Source: an uncultured Hyphomonas sp.
GTDB taxonomy: Bacteria > Pseudomonadota > Alphaproteobacteria > Caulobacterales > Hyphomonadaceae
Assembly (NCBI RefSeq): GCF_963677035.1
Contig: NZ_OY781472.1
Coordinates: 1,488,001 to 1,552,000, forward strand
Direction: 5' to 3'
Length of the DNA stretch: 64,000 nt
Positions 56,976-64,000 of the stretch are shown piece by piece. Positions within the stretch are counted from its first letter, which is position 1. Every line of letters begins with the position of its first letter. The notes under the pieces are model-generated. The model saw only the letters and a list, made by a program, of their open reading frames with translations, was not told where the DNA came from and did not search any database. The position numbers were made by a program, and so were the translations under genes.

Positions 56976-57689
56976 TCACACCGTGAGGTTGGTGCCATCG
57001 TCACGGTCCGGGGCGCTGCGCCAGACGAAATAGGAGTAAATGGACGAGATCAGCGCCGCGCCAATGACCAGCACCGGTAGCTGAACGGCGAGCCAGATAC
57101 CGTTCAGGATAAAGGCGCCGGCAAGGCTCAGCCCCCCGGCGGCCATGAACAGGGGGCCGGCGACCCGGTGGGTCTTTTCCCAGGCCGTATCGGAGGACAG
57201 TGTCCAGGGGGTCCGGATCCCGAAGAAGAAACTGGACCGCGTCTTCGGCAGGTAGTTGCCGATAATGATCATCAGCACAGCCGTGCCCGCGATCACCCAG
57301 CGCACCATCTGGCCGGTCCCGGCAGCGCTGTCGCCAGGATGCAGCATCTGCAGGGCAGTACCGCCCTGAATACAGGTCAGCAGCACCATCACCCCCAGCC
57401 AGACCGCGACATAGCCGCGGCGGCCTGTCTCGATATTGCCCTTGCGCGGGTCGATCAGCGGCACGGCTGCAAGGAGCAGCCCGACAGCGAGCGTGATGGC
57501 TGGCATGAGCCAGAGATAGCGCACCGCGCCGGCCCGGTCGGCCCACCGGTCCGGCGCGCCGTCTGCGCCCCAATGCACCGGGAATTCTCCCGTTGCGGGC
57601 AGGGCAAAGGTCGCGGCCGCCGAGATTGCGGCGCCTGCAGCGACGGCGCCTGCCGTGATCAGCAGGCCATTACGGATAAAGGGCTTCAT
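56976..57689 (-). CDS. SdpI-family/DUF1648 membrane protein
   Basis: A 237-residue membrane protein with about six hydrophobic segments: an N-terminal DUF1648-like block (ATFALPATGEFPVHWGADGAPDRWADRAGAVRYLWLMPA) and a C-terminal SdpI-like block (YLPKTRSSFFFGIRTPWTLSSDTAWEKTHRVAGPLFMAAG). SdpI proteins are immunity proteins in Bacillus. Its start overlaps the end of an ArsR-type regulator gene (ATGA), the SdpR-SdpI arrangement. No toxin gene is seen nearby. Confidence 0.9.
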   Translation of the reverse strand: MKPFIRNGLLITAGAVAAGAAISAAATFALPATGEFPVHWGADGAPDRWADRAGAVRYLWLMPAITLAVGLLLAAVPLIDPRKGNIETGRRGYVAVWLGVMVLLTCIQGGTALQMLHPGDSAAGTGQMVRWVIAGTAVLMIIIGNYLPKTRSSFFFGIRTPWTLSSDTAWEKTHRVAGPLFMAAGGLSLAGAFILNGIWLAVQLPVLVIGAALISSIYSYFVWRSAPDRDDGTNLTV

Positions 57690-57982
57690 TCGGCTGCCTC
57701 CTTGATGGGGTCATCACCGTCATCCCGGCCGATCAGGCCGAGCAGGGCGGTGGCGGCGTCTTCCAGCACGCTGGTATTGATACGGTAGAGAATCTGGTTG
57801 CCCTGCCGCTCGGCTGTCACCAGTTCGGCGTCCTTCAGAACGGCAAGGTGCCGGCTCATGGTCGGCCAGCTGGTGTCGAATTCGGCAGCCAGGTCCCCGG
57901 CAAGCCGCGGGCCCTGGCGCAGAAGCGCCAGGATCTGCCGCCGGGCAGGATGGGACAGGGCCTTGAAGACGGCGTTTTGCAT
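57686..57982 (-). CDS. ArsR/SdpR-type transcriptional regulator
   Basis: A 98-residue winged helix: AVFKALSHPARRQILALLRQGPRLAGDLAAEFDTSWPTMSRHLAVLKDAELVTAERQGNQILYRINTSVLEDA. It has no metal-binding cysteines, so it is of the SdpR-like group. It overlaps the SdpI-like gene by 4 bases and an inverted repeat lies upstream of its ATG. Probably an autorepressor relieved by the membrane protein. Confidence 0.92.
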   Translation of the reverse strand: MQNAVFKALSHPARRQILALLRQGPRLAGDLAAEFDTSWPTMSRHLAVLKDAELVTAERQGNQILYRINTSVLEDAATALLGLIGRDDGDDPIKEAAE

Positions 57983-57991
57983 TTCTGCTAA

Positions 57992-58007
57992 TTAGCGAAA
58001 ATGCTAA
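57992..58007 (-). promoter_or_regulatory. inverted repeat upstream of the ArsR-type gene
   Basis: TTAGC-N6-GCTAA lies about 10 bases upstream of the regulator's ATG, partly overlapped by GCTAATTAGC. A likely autorepressor site. Confidence 0.5.
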
Positions 58008-58056
58008 ATTGAGTCAATCAGGCATCGCTCTGTGCGAGGGGCAGGGGCCGGAAGGG

Positions 58057-59727
58057 CTAGTACAGGCCCTCGATCTCGCCGTCGGAATCGAGAGAGATGC
58101 CCTCGGCCGCCGGGTGGCGGGGCAGACCGGGCATGGTCATGATGTCCCCGCAGATGCCGACAACGAAGCCTGCGCCAGCCGACAGGCGGACTTCCCGCAA
58201 TTGGAGGACATGGTTGTCCGGCGCACCGACCAGTTTCGGGTTGTTGGAGAAGCTGTACTGCGTCTTGGCCATGCAGACCGGCAGGCGGCCATAACCGGCC
58301 TCTTCCATCCGCTGCAGCGCGGCGCGGACATTGTCAGAGGCCTCGACCCGTTCAGCGCGATAGATCTCACGCGCGACGGTTTCGATCTTGTCCAGCAGAG
58401 GCGCTTCATCCCGGTAGAGCGGTTTGAACTCGGACGGATGGGCCTCCATCGTGTCGACAACTTTCCGGGCCAGGTCTTCCGCGCCGCGGCCGCCTTCGGC
58501 CCAGTGCGTGCAGACCGACACCGGTACGCCAAGGTCATGGCAATAGGATTCGATGGCGGCCAGCTCGCTGGACGTGTCGGAGGTGAACCGGTTGATGGCG
58601 ACGACAACCGGCACGCCGAATTTCTTCAGGTTCTCGATGTGGCGTCCGAGATTGCCGAGACCGGCTTCCAGCGCGCCATATCCCACGGAAGCCGATTCCT
58701 TGAGTGACAGGCCGCCATGCATTTTCAGGGCACGGACGGTCGCGACGACAACGGCGGCCGATGGGGTCAGGCCGGCCTGTCGGCATTTGATGTTGAAGAA
58801 TTTCTCTGCGCCGAGATCCGCCCCGAAACCGGCTTCGGTGACGACATAATCTGACAATTTCAGCGCGGCCTTTGTCGCGATTACCGAGTTGCAGCCATGT
58901 GCGATATTGGCAAACGGTCCGCCATGAATGAGGACGGGATTGTTCTCCAGCGTCTGCACCAGATTGGGCAGCATGGCGTAACGTAGCAGGGCCATCATGG
59001 CGCCGACTGCCCCGATATCCTTCGCGGTGACCGCCACGCGCCCGCGTTTGTAGCCGACGACGATCCGCTCCAGCCGTTCCTCCAGATCGTGCGCGTCCTT
59101 TGCCAGGCAGAGAATGGCCATGATTTCCGATGCGACCGTGATGTCGAACCCGGACTCCATCGGGGCGCCATTGCCTGAGCCGCCAAGGCCGGTCACGATC
59201 TGGCGCAGATTGCGGTCATTCATGTCCAGCACGCGGCGCCAGGCGACGCGCGTGGATTCCAGTCCGGACTCCGCACCCCAGTGGAGGTGATTGTCGATCA
59301 TCGCGGCCAGCAGGTTGTGCGCCGATGTGATCGCATGGAAGTCACCCGTGAAATGCAGGTTGATATCTTCCATCGGGACGACCTGTGCGCGCCCGCCGCC
59401 CGTTGCGCCGCCTTTCATACCGAAACAGGGGCCGAGCGAGGGTTCGCGCAGGCAGAGCAGGGCTTTCTTGTCCAGCCGCTTCAGCGCATCGGCCAGGCCG
59501 ATCGAGGTTGTGGTCTTGCCTTCGCCCGCGGGTGTCGGGTTGATCGCGGTGACCAGGATCAGCTTGCCGTCTTTCTTCTGTTTCAGGCTGGCCAGGTAAT
59601 GGTTGCTGATCTTGGCCTTGTCATAGCCGTATGGAATGAGATCCATCGCGCCGATGCCGAGCTGTTTGCCGACCTGTCCGATGGGCAGTTTCTTTGCGCC
59701 CCGCGCAATCGTGATGTCGTTGCTCAT
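58057..59727 (-). CDS. fhs: formate--tetrahydrofolate ligase
   Basis: A 556-residue enzyme that makes 10-formyl-THF from formate, THF and ATP. It has the N-terminal [12 protein letters not shown], the nucleotide loop [37 protein letters not shown], and the central [25 protein letters not shown]. The length is normal. The start [10 protein letters not shown] was chosen over an in-frame upstream codon. It supports one-carbon metabolism; neither folD nor purU is adjacent. Confidence 0.97.
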   Translation of the reverse strand: MSNDITIARGAKKLPIGQVGKQLGIGAMDLIPYGYDKAKISNHYLASLKQKKDGKLILVTAINPTPAGEGKTTTSIGLADALKRLDKKALLCLREPSLGPCFGMKGGATGGGRAQVVPMEDINLHFTGDFHAITSAHNLLAAMIDNHLHWGAESGLESTRVAWRRVLDMNDRNLRQIVTGLGGSGNGAPMESGFDITVASEIMAILCLAKDAHDLEERLERIVVGYKRGRVAVTAKDIGAVGAMMALLRYAMLPNLVQTLENNPVLIHGGPFANIAHGCNSVIATKAALKLSDYVVTEAGFGADLGAEKFFNIKCRQAGLTPSAAVVVATVRALKMHGGLSLKESASVGYGALEAGLGNLGRHIENLKKFGVPVVVAINRFTSDTSSELAAIESYCHDLGVPVSVCTHWAEGGRGAEDLARKVVDTMEAHPSEFKPLYRDEAPLLDKIETVAREIYRAERVEASDNVRAALQRMEEAGYGRLPVCMAKTQYSFSNNPKLVGAPDNHVLQLREVRLSAGAGFVVGICGDIMTMPGLPRHPAAEGISLDSDGEIEGLY

Positions 59728-59817
59728 GAGCCCCGCTTTCTGTTCCCTCGGTGATCCGGTGTAGACAGGTGCGCCAAAACCCGCAATCAGGCGTGGCACC
59801 CAAAAAGGAGGTCCCCC

Positions 59818-60543
59818 ATGAGCCAGCTCGTCCGTCCGTCAGGCCGCCCATTTGACCAGATGCGCGAGATCGTGCTCGAGACCCAGGTGACCCGCTACGC
59901 CGAAGGCTCGTGCCTGGCAAAGTTCGGGAATACCCATGTTCTGTGCACCGCCAGCTGGGAGAACCGTGTTCCCGGCTGGATGAAGGGACAGGGGCGCGGC
60001 TGGGTGACGGCGGAATACGGTATGCTGCCGCGTGCAACACACACGCGCGGCCGCCGTGAAGCCGCCGCGGGCAAGCAGTCCGGCCGGACACAGGAAATCC
60101 AGCGCCTGATTGGCCGCTCGCTGCGCTCTGTCTGCGATCTGGCAGCTTTGGGGGAGAACCAGATCACGATCGACTGCGACGTGCTTCAGGCCGATGGCGG
60201 CACGCGGACGGCCTCGATCACCGGCGGCTTTGTTGCGCTGTCTCTGGCCTGCAAATACCTCGTCGACGAGGGCGTGATCCCGGCCAACCCGATCCTGAAA
60301 CAGGCGGCCGCCATTTCCGTCGGTGTATTCCAGGACCATCCCGTTCTGGACGTGGATTACCCGGAAGACTCCGCAGGCGAAGCCGACATGAATGTCGTCA
60401 TGAGCTCCGATGGCGGCTTCATCGAAGTGCAGGGTACTGGCGAAGAGCGCCCGTTGACCCGCACCGAGCTGGACGAAATGCTTCGCCTTGCCGAGAAGGG
60501 CTGCAATGAGCTCTTCGCGGCTCAGCGCGCCGCCCTCGGCTGA
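59818..60543 (+). CDS. rph: ribonuclease PH
   Basis: A 241-residue phosphorolytic exoribonuclease that trims tRNA 3' ends: [88 protein letters not shown] and [17 protein letters not shown], plus the C-terminal [17 protein letters not shown]. It usually lies beside hrcA in alphaproteobacteria; here the SdpRI-like pair and fhs lie between. It ends directly against the convergent creA gene. Confidence 0.98.
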   Translation: MSQLVRPSGRPFDQMREIVLETQVTRYAEGSCLAKFGNTHVLCTASWENRVPGWMKGQGRGWVTAEYGMLPRATHTRGRREAAAGKQSGRTQEIQRLIGRSLRSVCDLAALGENQITIDCDVLQADGGTRTASITGGFVALSLACKYLVDEGVIPANPILKQAAAISVGVFQDHPVLDVDYPEDSAGEADMNVVMSSDGGFIEVQGTGEERPLTRTELDEMLRLAEKGCNELFAAQRAALG

Positions 60544-61041
60544 TCAGCGCGGAGCCGGTTTGCCCTGCGTCCATGTCACCTCGCGGCCATAGAGCGGCAC
60601 GGTCGACAGGCTCATCTTGGCTGAGCCATCGACGATCTTCCGGCTGAAGGACACATACATCAGGCTATCGGTGTCGGCATCATAGATGCGGCGGACGGCC
60701 AGTTGTTTGAAGATCAGGCTCTGGTGCTGGTCGAAGACTTCTTCGCCGGACTTGTCGAGATCGATCCGGCCGATCGTGACGGGGCCGGTCTGCAGGCAGG
60801 AAATCGAGGAATTGGACGGGTTTTCGAACCAGTTGCCTTTGCCGATACGATCCCAGAAGCCCCGGTCGAAGTGCGCAAGGTGGCAGACAACGCCCTGCAC
60901 TTTGGGGTCTGCCAGCTGAGTGATCTTGATCTCGTTGCCGGACCAGTCGTTCTTGAATTCGCCGACTTCCTTTGCACCGCCGCCACAGGCGGACAGGGCG
61001 GCAAGCATCAGGGCCAGACAGGGCAGGGCGAGGCGTTTCAT
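60544..61041 (-). CDS. creA: CreA family lipoprotein
   Basis: A 165-residue lipoprotein (LAALSACGG) with the CreA body: VGEFKNDWSGNEIKITQLADPKVQGVVCHLAHFDRGFW, ENPSNSSISCLQTGPVTIG and VFDQHQSLIFKQLAVRRIYDADTDSLMYVSFSRKIVDGSAKMSLSTVPLY. Paired cysteines are conserved. The function is unknown. The start MKRLALP is the lipoprotein signal start; the longer frame upstream is not protein-like. Confidence 0.92.
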   Translation of the reverse strand: MKRLALPCLALMLAALSACGGGAKEVGEFKNDWSGNEIKITQLADPKVQGVVCHLAHFDRGFWDRIGKGNWFENPSNSSISCLQTGPVTIGRIDLDKSGEEVFDQHQSLIFKQLAVRRIYDADTDSLMYVSFSRKIVDGSAKMSLSTVPLYGREVTWTQGKPAPR

Positions 61042-61087
61042 GTTCTTCCGCCGTTGAGGCTGGGCCGGTTGTTCAGTTTCGGGCAGG

Positions 61088-61465
61088 CTACCAGCGATGC
61101 TTCGGTCTGCCAAACATGTCGCCGACCGTTCGCACCGTCGCGGCGGCCACCTGCATCGGGGTTGGCTTGCGGCGGTGGGCATGGCGGACGAAATGGCCGC
61201 AATTGGAGCCGAACAGGTCGTATTCCTTACCGAGGTGACGCCGCGCGCGTTGCTCGACATGATAGCCATCCAGATCGCTGTAGCGGCCGTGCAGGCGCAC
61301 ATCGCGTCCGGCAGAAAAGGTGTCGAGGCTTTGTTCCACGACGCCGCCATGCAGGCGGGAATTGCAGATCACGGTGCCGCGGCCGGTGATCACGCCGTAG
61401 TGGCGCAGCACGCCGCCGAAACGGATCGAGACGACATCGCCGGAGGTGTAGACATCCTCCCGCAT
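61088..61465 (-). CDS. LRAT-like (NlpC/P60-type) domain protein
   Basis: A 125-residue cytoplasmic protein: GDVVSIRFGGVLRHYGVITGRGTVICNS supplies the histidine (His22), and GKEYDLFGSNCGHFVRHAHRRK the catalytic cysteine (Cys89, NC-x-HF) characteristic of LRAT-type acyltransferase/hydrolase domains. There is no C-terminal membrane anchor, unlike vertebrate LRAT. It lies 2 bases from a small helix-turn-helix gene on the same strand, suggesting one transcript. The substrate is unknown; acyl transfer or protease activity is a fold-level possibility. Confidence 0.8.
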   Translation of the reverse strand: MREDVYTSGDVVSIRFGGVLRHYGVITGRGTVICNSRLHGGVVEQSLDTFSAGRDVRLHGRYSDLDGYHVEQRARRHLGKEYDLFGSNCGHFVRHAHRRKPTPMQVAAATVRTVGDMFGRPKHRW

Positions 61466-61467
61466 GC

Positions 61468-61707
61468 CTATTCCGCTGCCACGCGTTCGGTGGCGCCATC
61501 ATCCTCGGTGTCGAAGGTGAGGATGTCGCCCGGCTGGCAGCTGAGTTCCCGGCACAGGGCTTCGAGTGTGGAGAAGCGGATGGCCTTGGCCTTGCCGGTC
61601 TTGAGGATGGAGAGATTGGCGAGTGTCACGCCGACACGTTCCGACAGCTCTGTCAGAGACATGCGGCGGTCGAGCAGGACACGATCGAGGGTCACGCGAA
61701 TGGACAT
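61468..61707 (-). CDS. small XRE-type helix-turn-helix regulator
   Basis: A 79-residue protein: TLDRVLLDRRMSLTELSERVGVTLANLSILKTGKAKAIRFSTLEALCRELSCQPGDILTF is a Cro/C1-type helix-turn-helix followed by an acidic tail. It matches the small YozG-like regulators found with DUF2975 membrane proteins, and a DUF2975 gene lies 8 bases upstream. The regulated promoter is not identified. Confidence 0.9.
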   Translation of the reverse strand: MSIRVTLDRVLLDRRMSLTELSERVGVTLANLSILKTGKAKAIRFSTLEALCRELSCQPGDILTFDTEDDGATERVAAE

Positions 61708-61715
61708 GGGCCCTC

Positions 61716-62237
61716 CTATATAGTCATTTTCTCTTCATCGCGAAGGCGGGTGCCTTCACGGAAGACCTGACTGAGAATGAAAAGGGCGGCGACGGACGCC
61801 CAGGCGATAAGATCGACGGAGAATGCGAGCGACGTTCCGGTCACCATCAGCCCCACGAATATGGCGATCACGTAGCGCATCAGCTGGGTGACGGCGATGG
61901 CGATGGCGATCCGCGTGAGGCGGACAGCGTTTTCCGGAACAAACGGGTCGCCTGCCGCCAGGGTTGCCAGAATCTTGCGCAGCTCCAGGCTGACGAAGAC
62001 CACCGCGCAGACCACGACCAGCACGCCGACAAGGCCTGCCGCAAGCTCAGGCACGGAAATGTCATGGTCGTCGACCTTGATCGAGCCGATGCTGATGGGA
62101 GACCCGGAGAGCATCGAAACGAGTTCAACGCCGCCGGCCAGGAGAACGATGGCGCCGATCGCGGCCGTCATCCACATGACGACTGTGACGAGGACTGTCA
62201 TGATTGCCGCCATGGAATTGTGCGTTTTGCCTGTCAT
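61716..62237 (-). CDS. DUF2975 membrane protein
   Basis: A 173-residue protein with four hydrophobic segments (about residues 13-40, 60-88, 105-130 and 138-158), including LAAGDPFVPENAVRLTRIAIAIAVTQLMRYVIAIF, a DUF2975 hallmark. The family is regularly encoded beside a small helix-turn-helix gene, as here. It is upstream of that gene and, in turn, of the LRAT-like gene. The function is unknown. Confidence 0.9.
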   Translation of the reverse strand: MTGKTHNSMAAIMTVLVTVVMWMTAAIGAIVLLAGGVELVSMLSGSPISIGSIKVDDHDISVPELAAGLVGVLVVVCAVVFVSLELRKILATLAAGDPFVPENAVRLTRIAIAIAVTQLMRYVIAIFVGLMVTGTSLAFSVDLIAWASVAALFILSQVFREGTRLRDEEKMTI

Positions 62238-62371
62238 GCCTTCTTCTCTTCATCCTTTCCGCCGGATGATCTATGCCGGTGGGGTCGTTGCTTTTGCATG
62301 AACCCTTACCGAATAACGATATACATATTTGTGACGAAAGCAAGAATTGAACCATTTCAGAAGGGCGAAAT

Positions 62372-62977
62372 ATGACACATCGCACCCTGTCCGCCGGCAG
62401 GTTGGTTGCCGCCACGCATAACAAGGGAAAAGTCAGGGAACTCAAGGACTTATTTGAGCCTCTGGGCCTTGAGATTGTCTCTGCAATTGACCTGGACCTG
62501 CCGGAGCCCGAAGAAACTGAGAGCAGCTTCAGCGGCAATGCGCTGCTGAAAGCGCGTGCCGCAGCTGAAAAAACGGGGGCGCCGGCCCTGTCGGACGATT
62601 CCGGTCTGTCGGTTACTTTGCTGGATGGGGCGCCCGGGATTTACTCGGCCCGCTGGGCAGGAGAGCCCCGGGATTTCGGGGTCGCAATGGCCCGCGTGGA
62701 GCAGGAACTGCAGGCGGCAGGCAATTCCGATCGCTCCGCCAAATTCGTCTGTGCGCTCGCCGTCGTCTGGCCGGACGGGCACGAAGAAGTCTTCGAAGGC
62801 GAAGTGCACGGGGAGCTTGTCTGGCCGCCGAGAGGGGACAAGGGCTTTGGGTATGACCCCGTCTTCGTCGCTGAGGGAGAGACCCGGACGTTTGGCGAAA
62901 TGGACCCGGACCGGAAACATGCGATGAGTCACCGGGCCGATGCCTTCGCCAAGCTCAAGGCGGCGCTGTTGCCATGA
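62372..62977 (+). CDS. rdgB: non-canonical purine NTP pyrophosphatase (RdgB/HAM1)
   Basis: A 201-residue enzyme that hydrolyses dITP, XTP and ITP to monophosphates. It has [68 protein letters not shown] and [39 protein letters not shown], matching the RdgB family from end to end. The stop overlaps the start of hemW (ATGA), so they form an operon as in related genomes. Confidence 0.97.
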   Translation: MTHRTLSAGRLVAATHNKGKVRELKDLFEPLGLEIVSAIDLDLPEPEETESSFSGNALLKARAAAEKTGAPALSDDSGLSVTLLDGAPGIYSARWAGEPRDFGVAMARVEQELQAAGNSDRSAKFVCALAVVWPDGHEEVFEGEVHGELVWPPRGDKGFGYDPVFVAEGETRTFGEMDPDRKHAMSHRADAFAKLKAALLP

Positions 62978-64000
62978 CCGATGATGCCCTTCACCCGTTC
63001 GGCCCGCATTTCGGCTTCGGTCTCTACGTCCATTGGCCTTATTGCACGCGCATCTGCCCGTATTGCGATTTCAACGTCTATGCCGCCAAGGACCGCGATC
63101 CATCGCTGCTGGTTGAGGCGATCTGCGCAGATATCCGCACACACCGGACCCGTATGCCGGACCATGGCGCGCTGGATTCCGTCTATCTCGGCGGTGGTAC
63201 GCCGTCGCTCCTGGCGCCGGGGGATGTGGAACGCATCCTGAAGGCCGCGGATGAGGCCTTTGGCGTAAAGCCGGGCGCGGAAATCACGCTGGAGGCAAAC
63301 CCCAATGATGTTATGCGGGCTGACCTTGCAGGCCTCAGCAGCGCTGGGGTGAACCGGCTGTCGGTGGGGGTCCAGTCGCTTCGCGATTCTGCGCTCGCTT
63401 TCCTCGGCCGGGACCATGATGCCGACGGTGCGCGTGCGAGCGTCGCGCGGGCCATGCGCGCATTCCGGTCGGTCAGCGTCGATCTTATCTATGCCCGGCC
63501 CGGGCAGCAGACCGATGACTGGCAGAGCGAACTGGAAGATGTGCTGGCCCTCGGCATGCCGCATCTTTCGCTCTACGAACTGACCATCAAGGAAGGCACG
63601 GCATTCGGGCTCGCGGTCGGCCGCGGCCAGATCACCCCCATGCCGGATGATGATCAGGCCGACATGTTTGAGCTGACGCAGGACATTCTCGGAAAGGCCG
63701 GCCTTCCGGCTTACGAAGTGTCGAACCATGCCATGTCGCCAGAGCACCAGTCTGTGCACAATCTCATTTACTGGCAGGGCGGCGACTGGATTGGGGCAGG
63801 CCCCGGGGCGCATGGCCGTGTCACCGTTGGCGGACATCGCTATGCCTATGAAGCGCACCGCCGCCCGGAAGTGTATATGGCGAATGTGCAGGCCCTCGGG
63901 TCTGGTTGGGGCGACGCTGAGCGGCTCGATTCCAACGCGATCGCCCAGGAATTGCTAGCCATGGGCCTGCGCCCCACCAGCGGAATTGACGTGGCGCGGA
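62974..64000 (+). CDS. hemW: HemW-like radical SAM protein, truncated by the window end
   Basis: At least 342 codons are present and the gene continues past the window. The cluster motif is CTRICPYC (Cys24, Cys28, Cys31, C-x3-C-x2-C) in [20 protein letters not shown]. Other HemW marks are [42 protein letters not shown] and YEVSNHAM. HemW-type proteins act in haem insertion; they were formerly annotated as coproporphyrinogen oxidases. It is co-transcribed with rdgB. Confidence 0.93.
   Translation, partial: MTDDALHPFGPHFGFGLYVHWPYCTRICPYCDFNVYAAKDRDPSLLVEAICADIRTHRTRMPDHGALDSVYLGGGTPSLLAPGDVERILKAADEAFGVKPGAEITLEANPNDVMRADLAGLSSAGVNRLSVGVQSLRDSALAFLGRDHDADGARASVARAMRAFRSVSVDLIYARPGQQTDDWQSELEDVLALGMPHLSLYELTIKEGTAFGLAVGRGQITPMPDDDQADMFELTQDILGKAGLPAYEVSNHAMSPEHQSVHNLIYWQGGDWIGAGPGAHGRVTVGGHRYAYEAHRRPEVYMANVQALGSGWGDAERLDSNAIAQELLAMGLRPTSGIDVAR

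Noticed and set aside
55845..56990. CIRCE operator near hrcA
   Set aside because: No TTAGCACTC-N9-GAGTGCTAA inverted repeat was found upstream of hrcA or dnaK.

Overview
The window is a GC-rich chromosomal segment from an alphaproteobacterium. Gene content points to the Hyphomonadaceae/Caulobacterales side of the class: a DUF4175 (TIGR02302) protein, MmcB, a DUF4164-zapA pair diverging from transketolase, an hrcA/rph/rdgB/hemW neighbourhood, GTTC-N7-GTTC SOS-box logic, TonB receptors and many lipoproteins. The taxon is inferred from content; no rRNA is present. Genes are densely packed, with many 4-base ATGA overlaps.

Layout. 0-8 kb: lysA, a DUF4175 gene broken by one frameshift, mprF and a metallo-beta-lactamase-fold hydrolase. 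8-14 kb: cobalamin adenosyltransferase, a HIG1-like protein, zapA, DUF4164, transketolase, and two divergent citrate-synthase-like genes, one with an N-terminal helix-turn-helix. 13.9-14.6 and 31.0-31.8 kb: two inverted copies of a repeat of about 540 bp carrying a related 120-codon ORF. 15-17 kb: an SOS-boxed mmcB operon whose second gene ends in a canonical sliding-clamp motif, a thermonuclease-like lipoprotein and tRNA-Arg(CCT). 17-26 kb: an export/uptake group (TonB receptor, penicillin-acylase-like hydrolase, VCBS lipoprotein, gamma-glutamyltransferase). 26-29 kb: 3-hydroxyacyl-CoA dehydrogenase and etfBA. 29-34 kb: small and secreted unknowns.

34.4-36.2 kb is a lower-GC island of three small genes beside a degenerate copy of the thiC 3' end. 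36.2-39.1 kb is a TPP-riboswitch operon running from a hotdog-fold protein through a 31-codon ORF to thiC; a hotdog paralogue lies just upstream. 40-51 kb holds housekeeping and accessory enzymes (SDR, GNAT, ArsC-like, PadR with three operator-like palindromes, rlmN, OmpA-like lipoprotein, acyltransferase, isoaspartyl peptidase, quinone oxidoreductase, PilZ). 52-64 kb holds the heat-shock genes dnaK, grpE and hrcA, an SdpR/SdpI-like pair, fhs, rph, creA, a group with HTH, DUF2975 and LRAT-like genes, rdgB and the start of hemW.

Most notable are the TPP-controlled hotdog protein with its coupled 31-codon ORF, the LexA-type operon pairing MmcB with a QLDLF protein, the citrate-synthase-like HTH protein facing its paralogue across ATTGA repeats, and the large inverted repeat pair. 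All calls come from reading the sequence; no database search was run.
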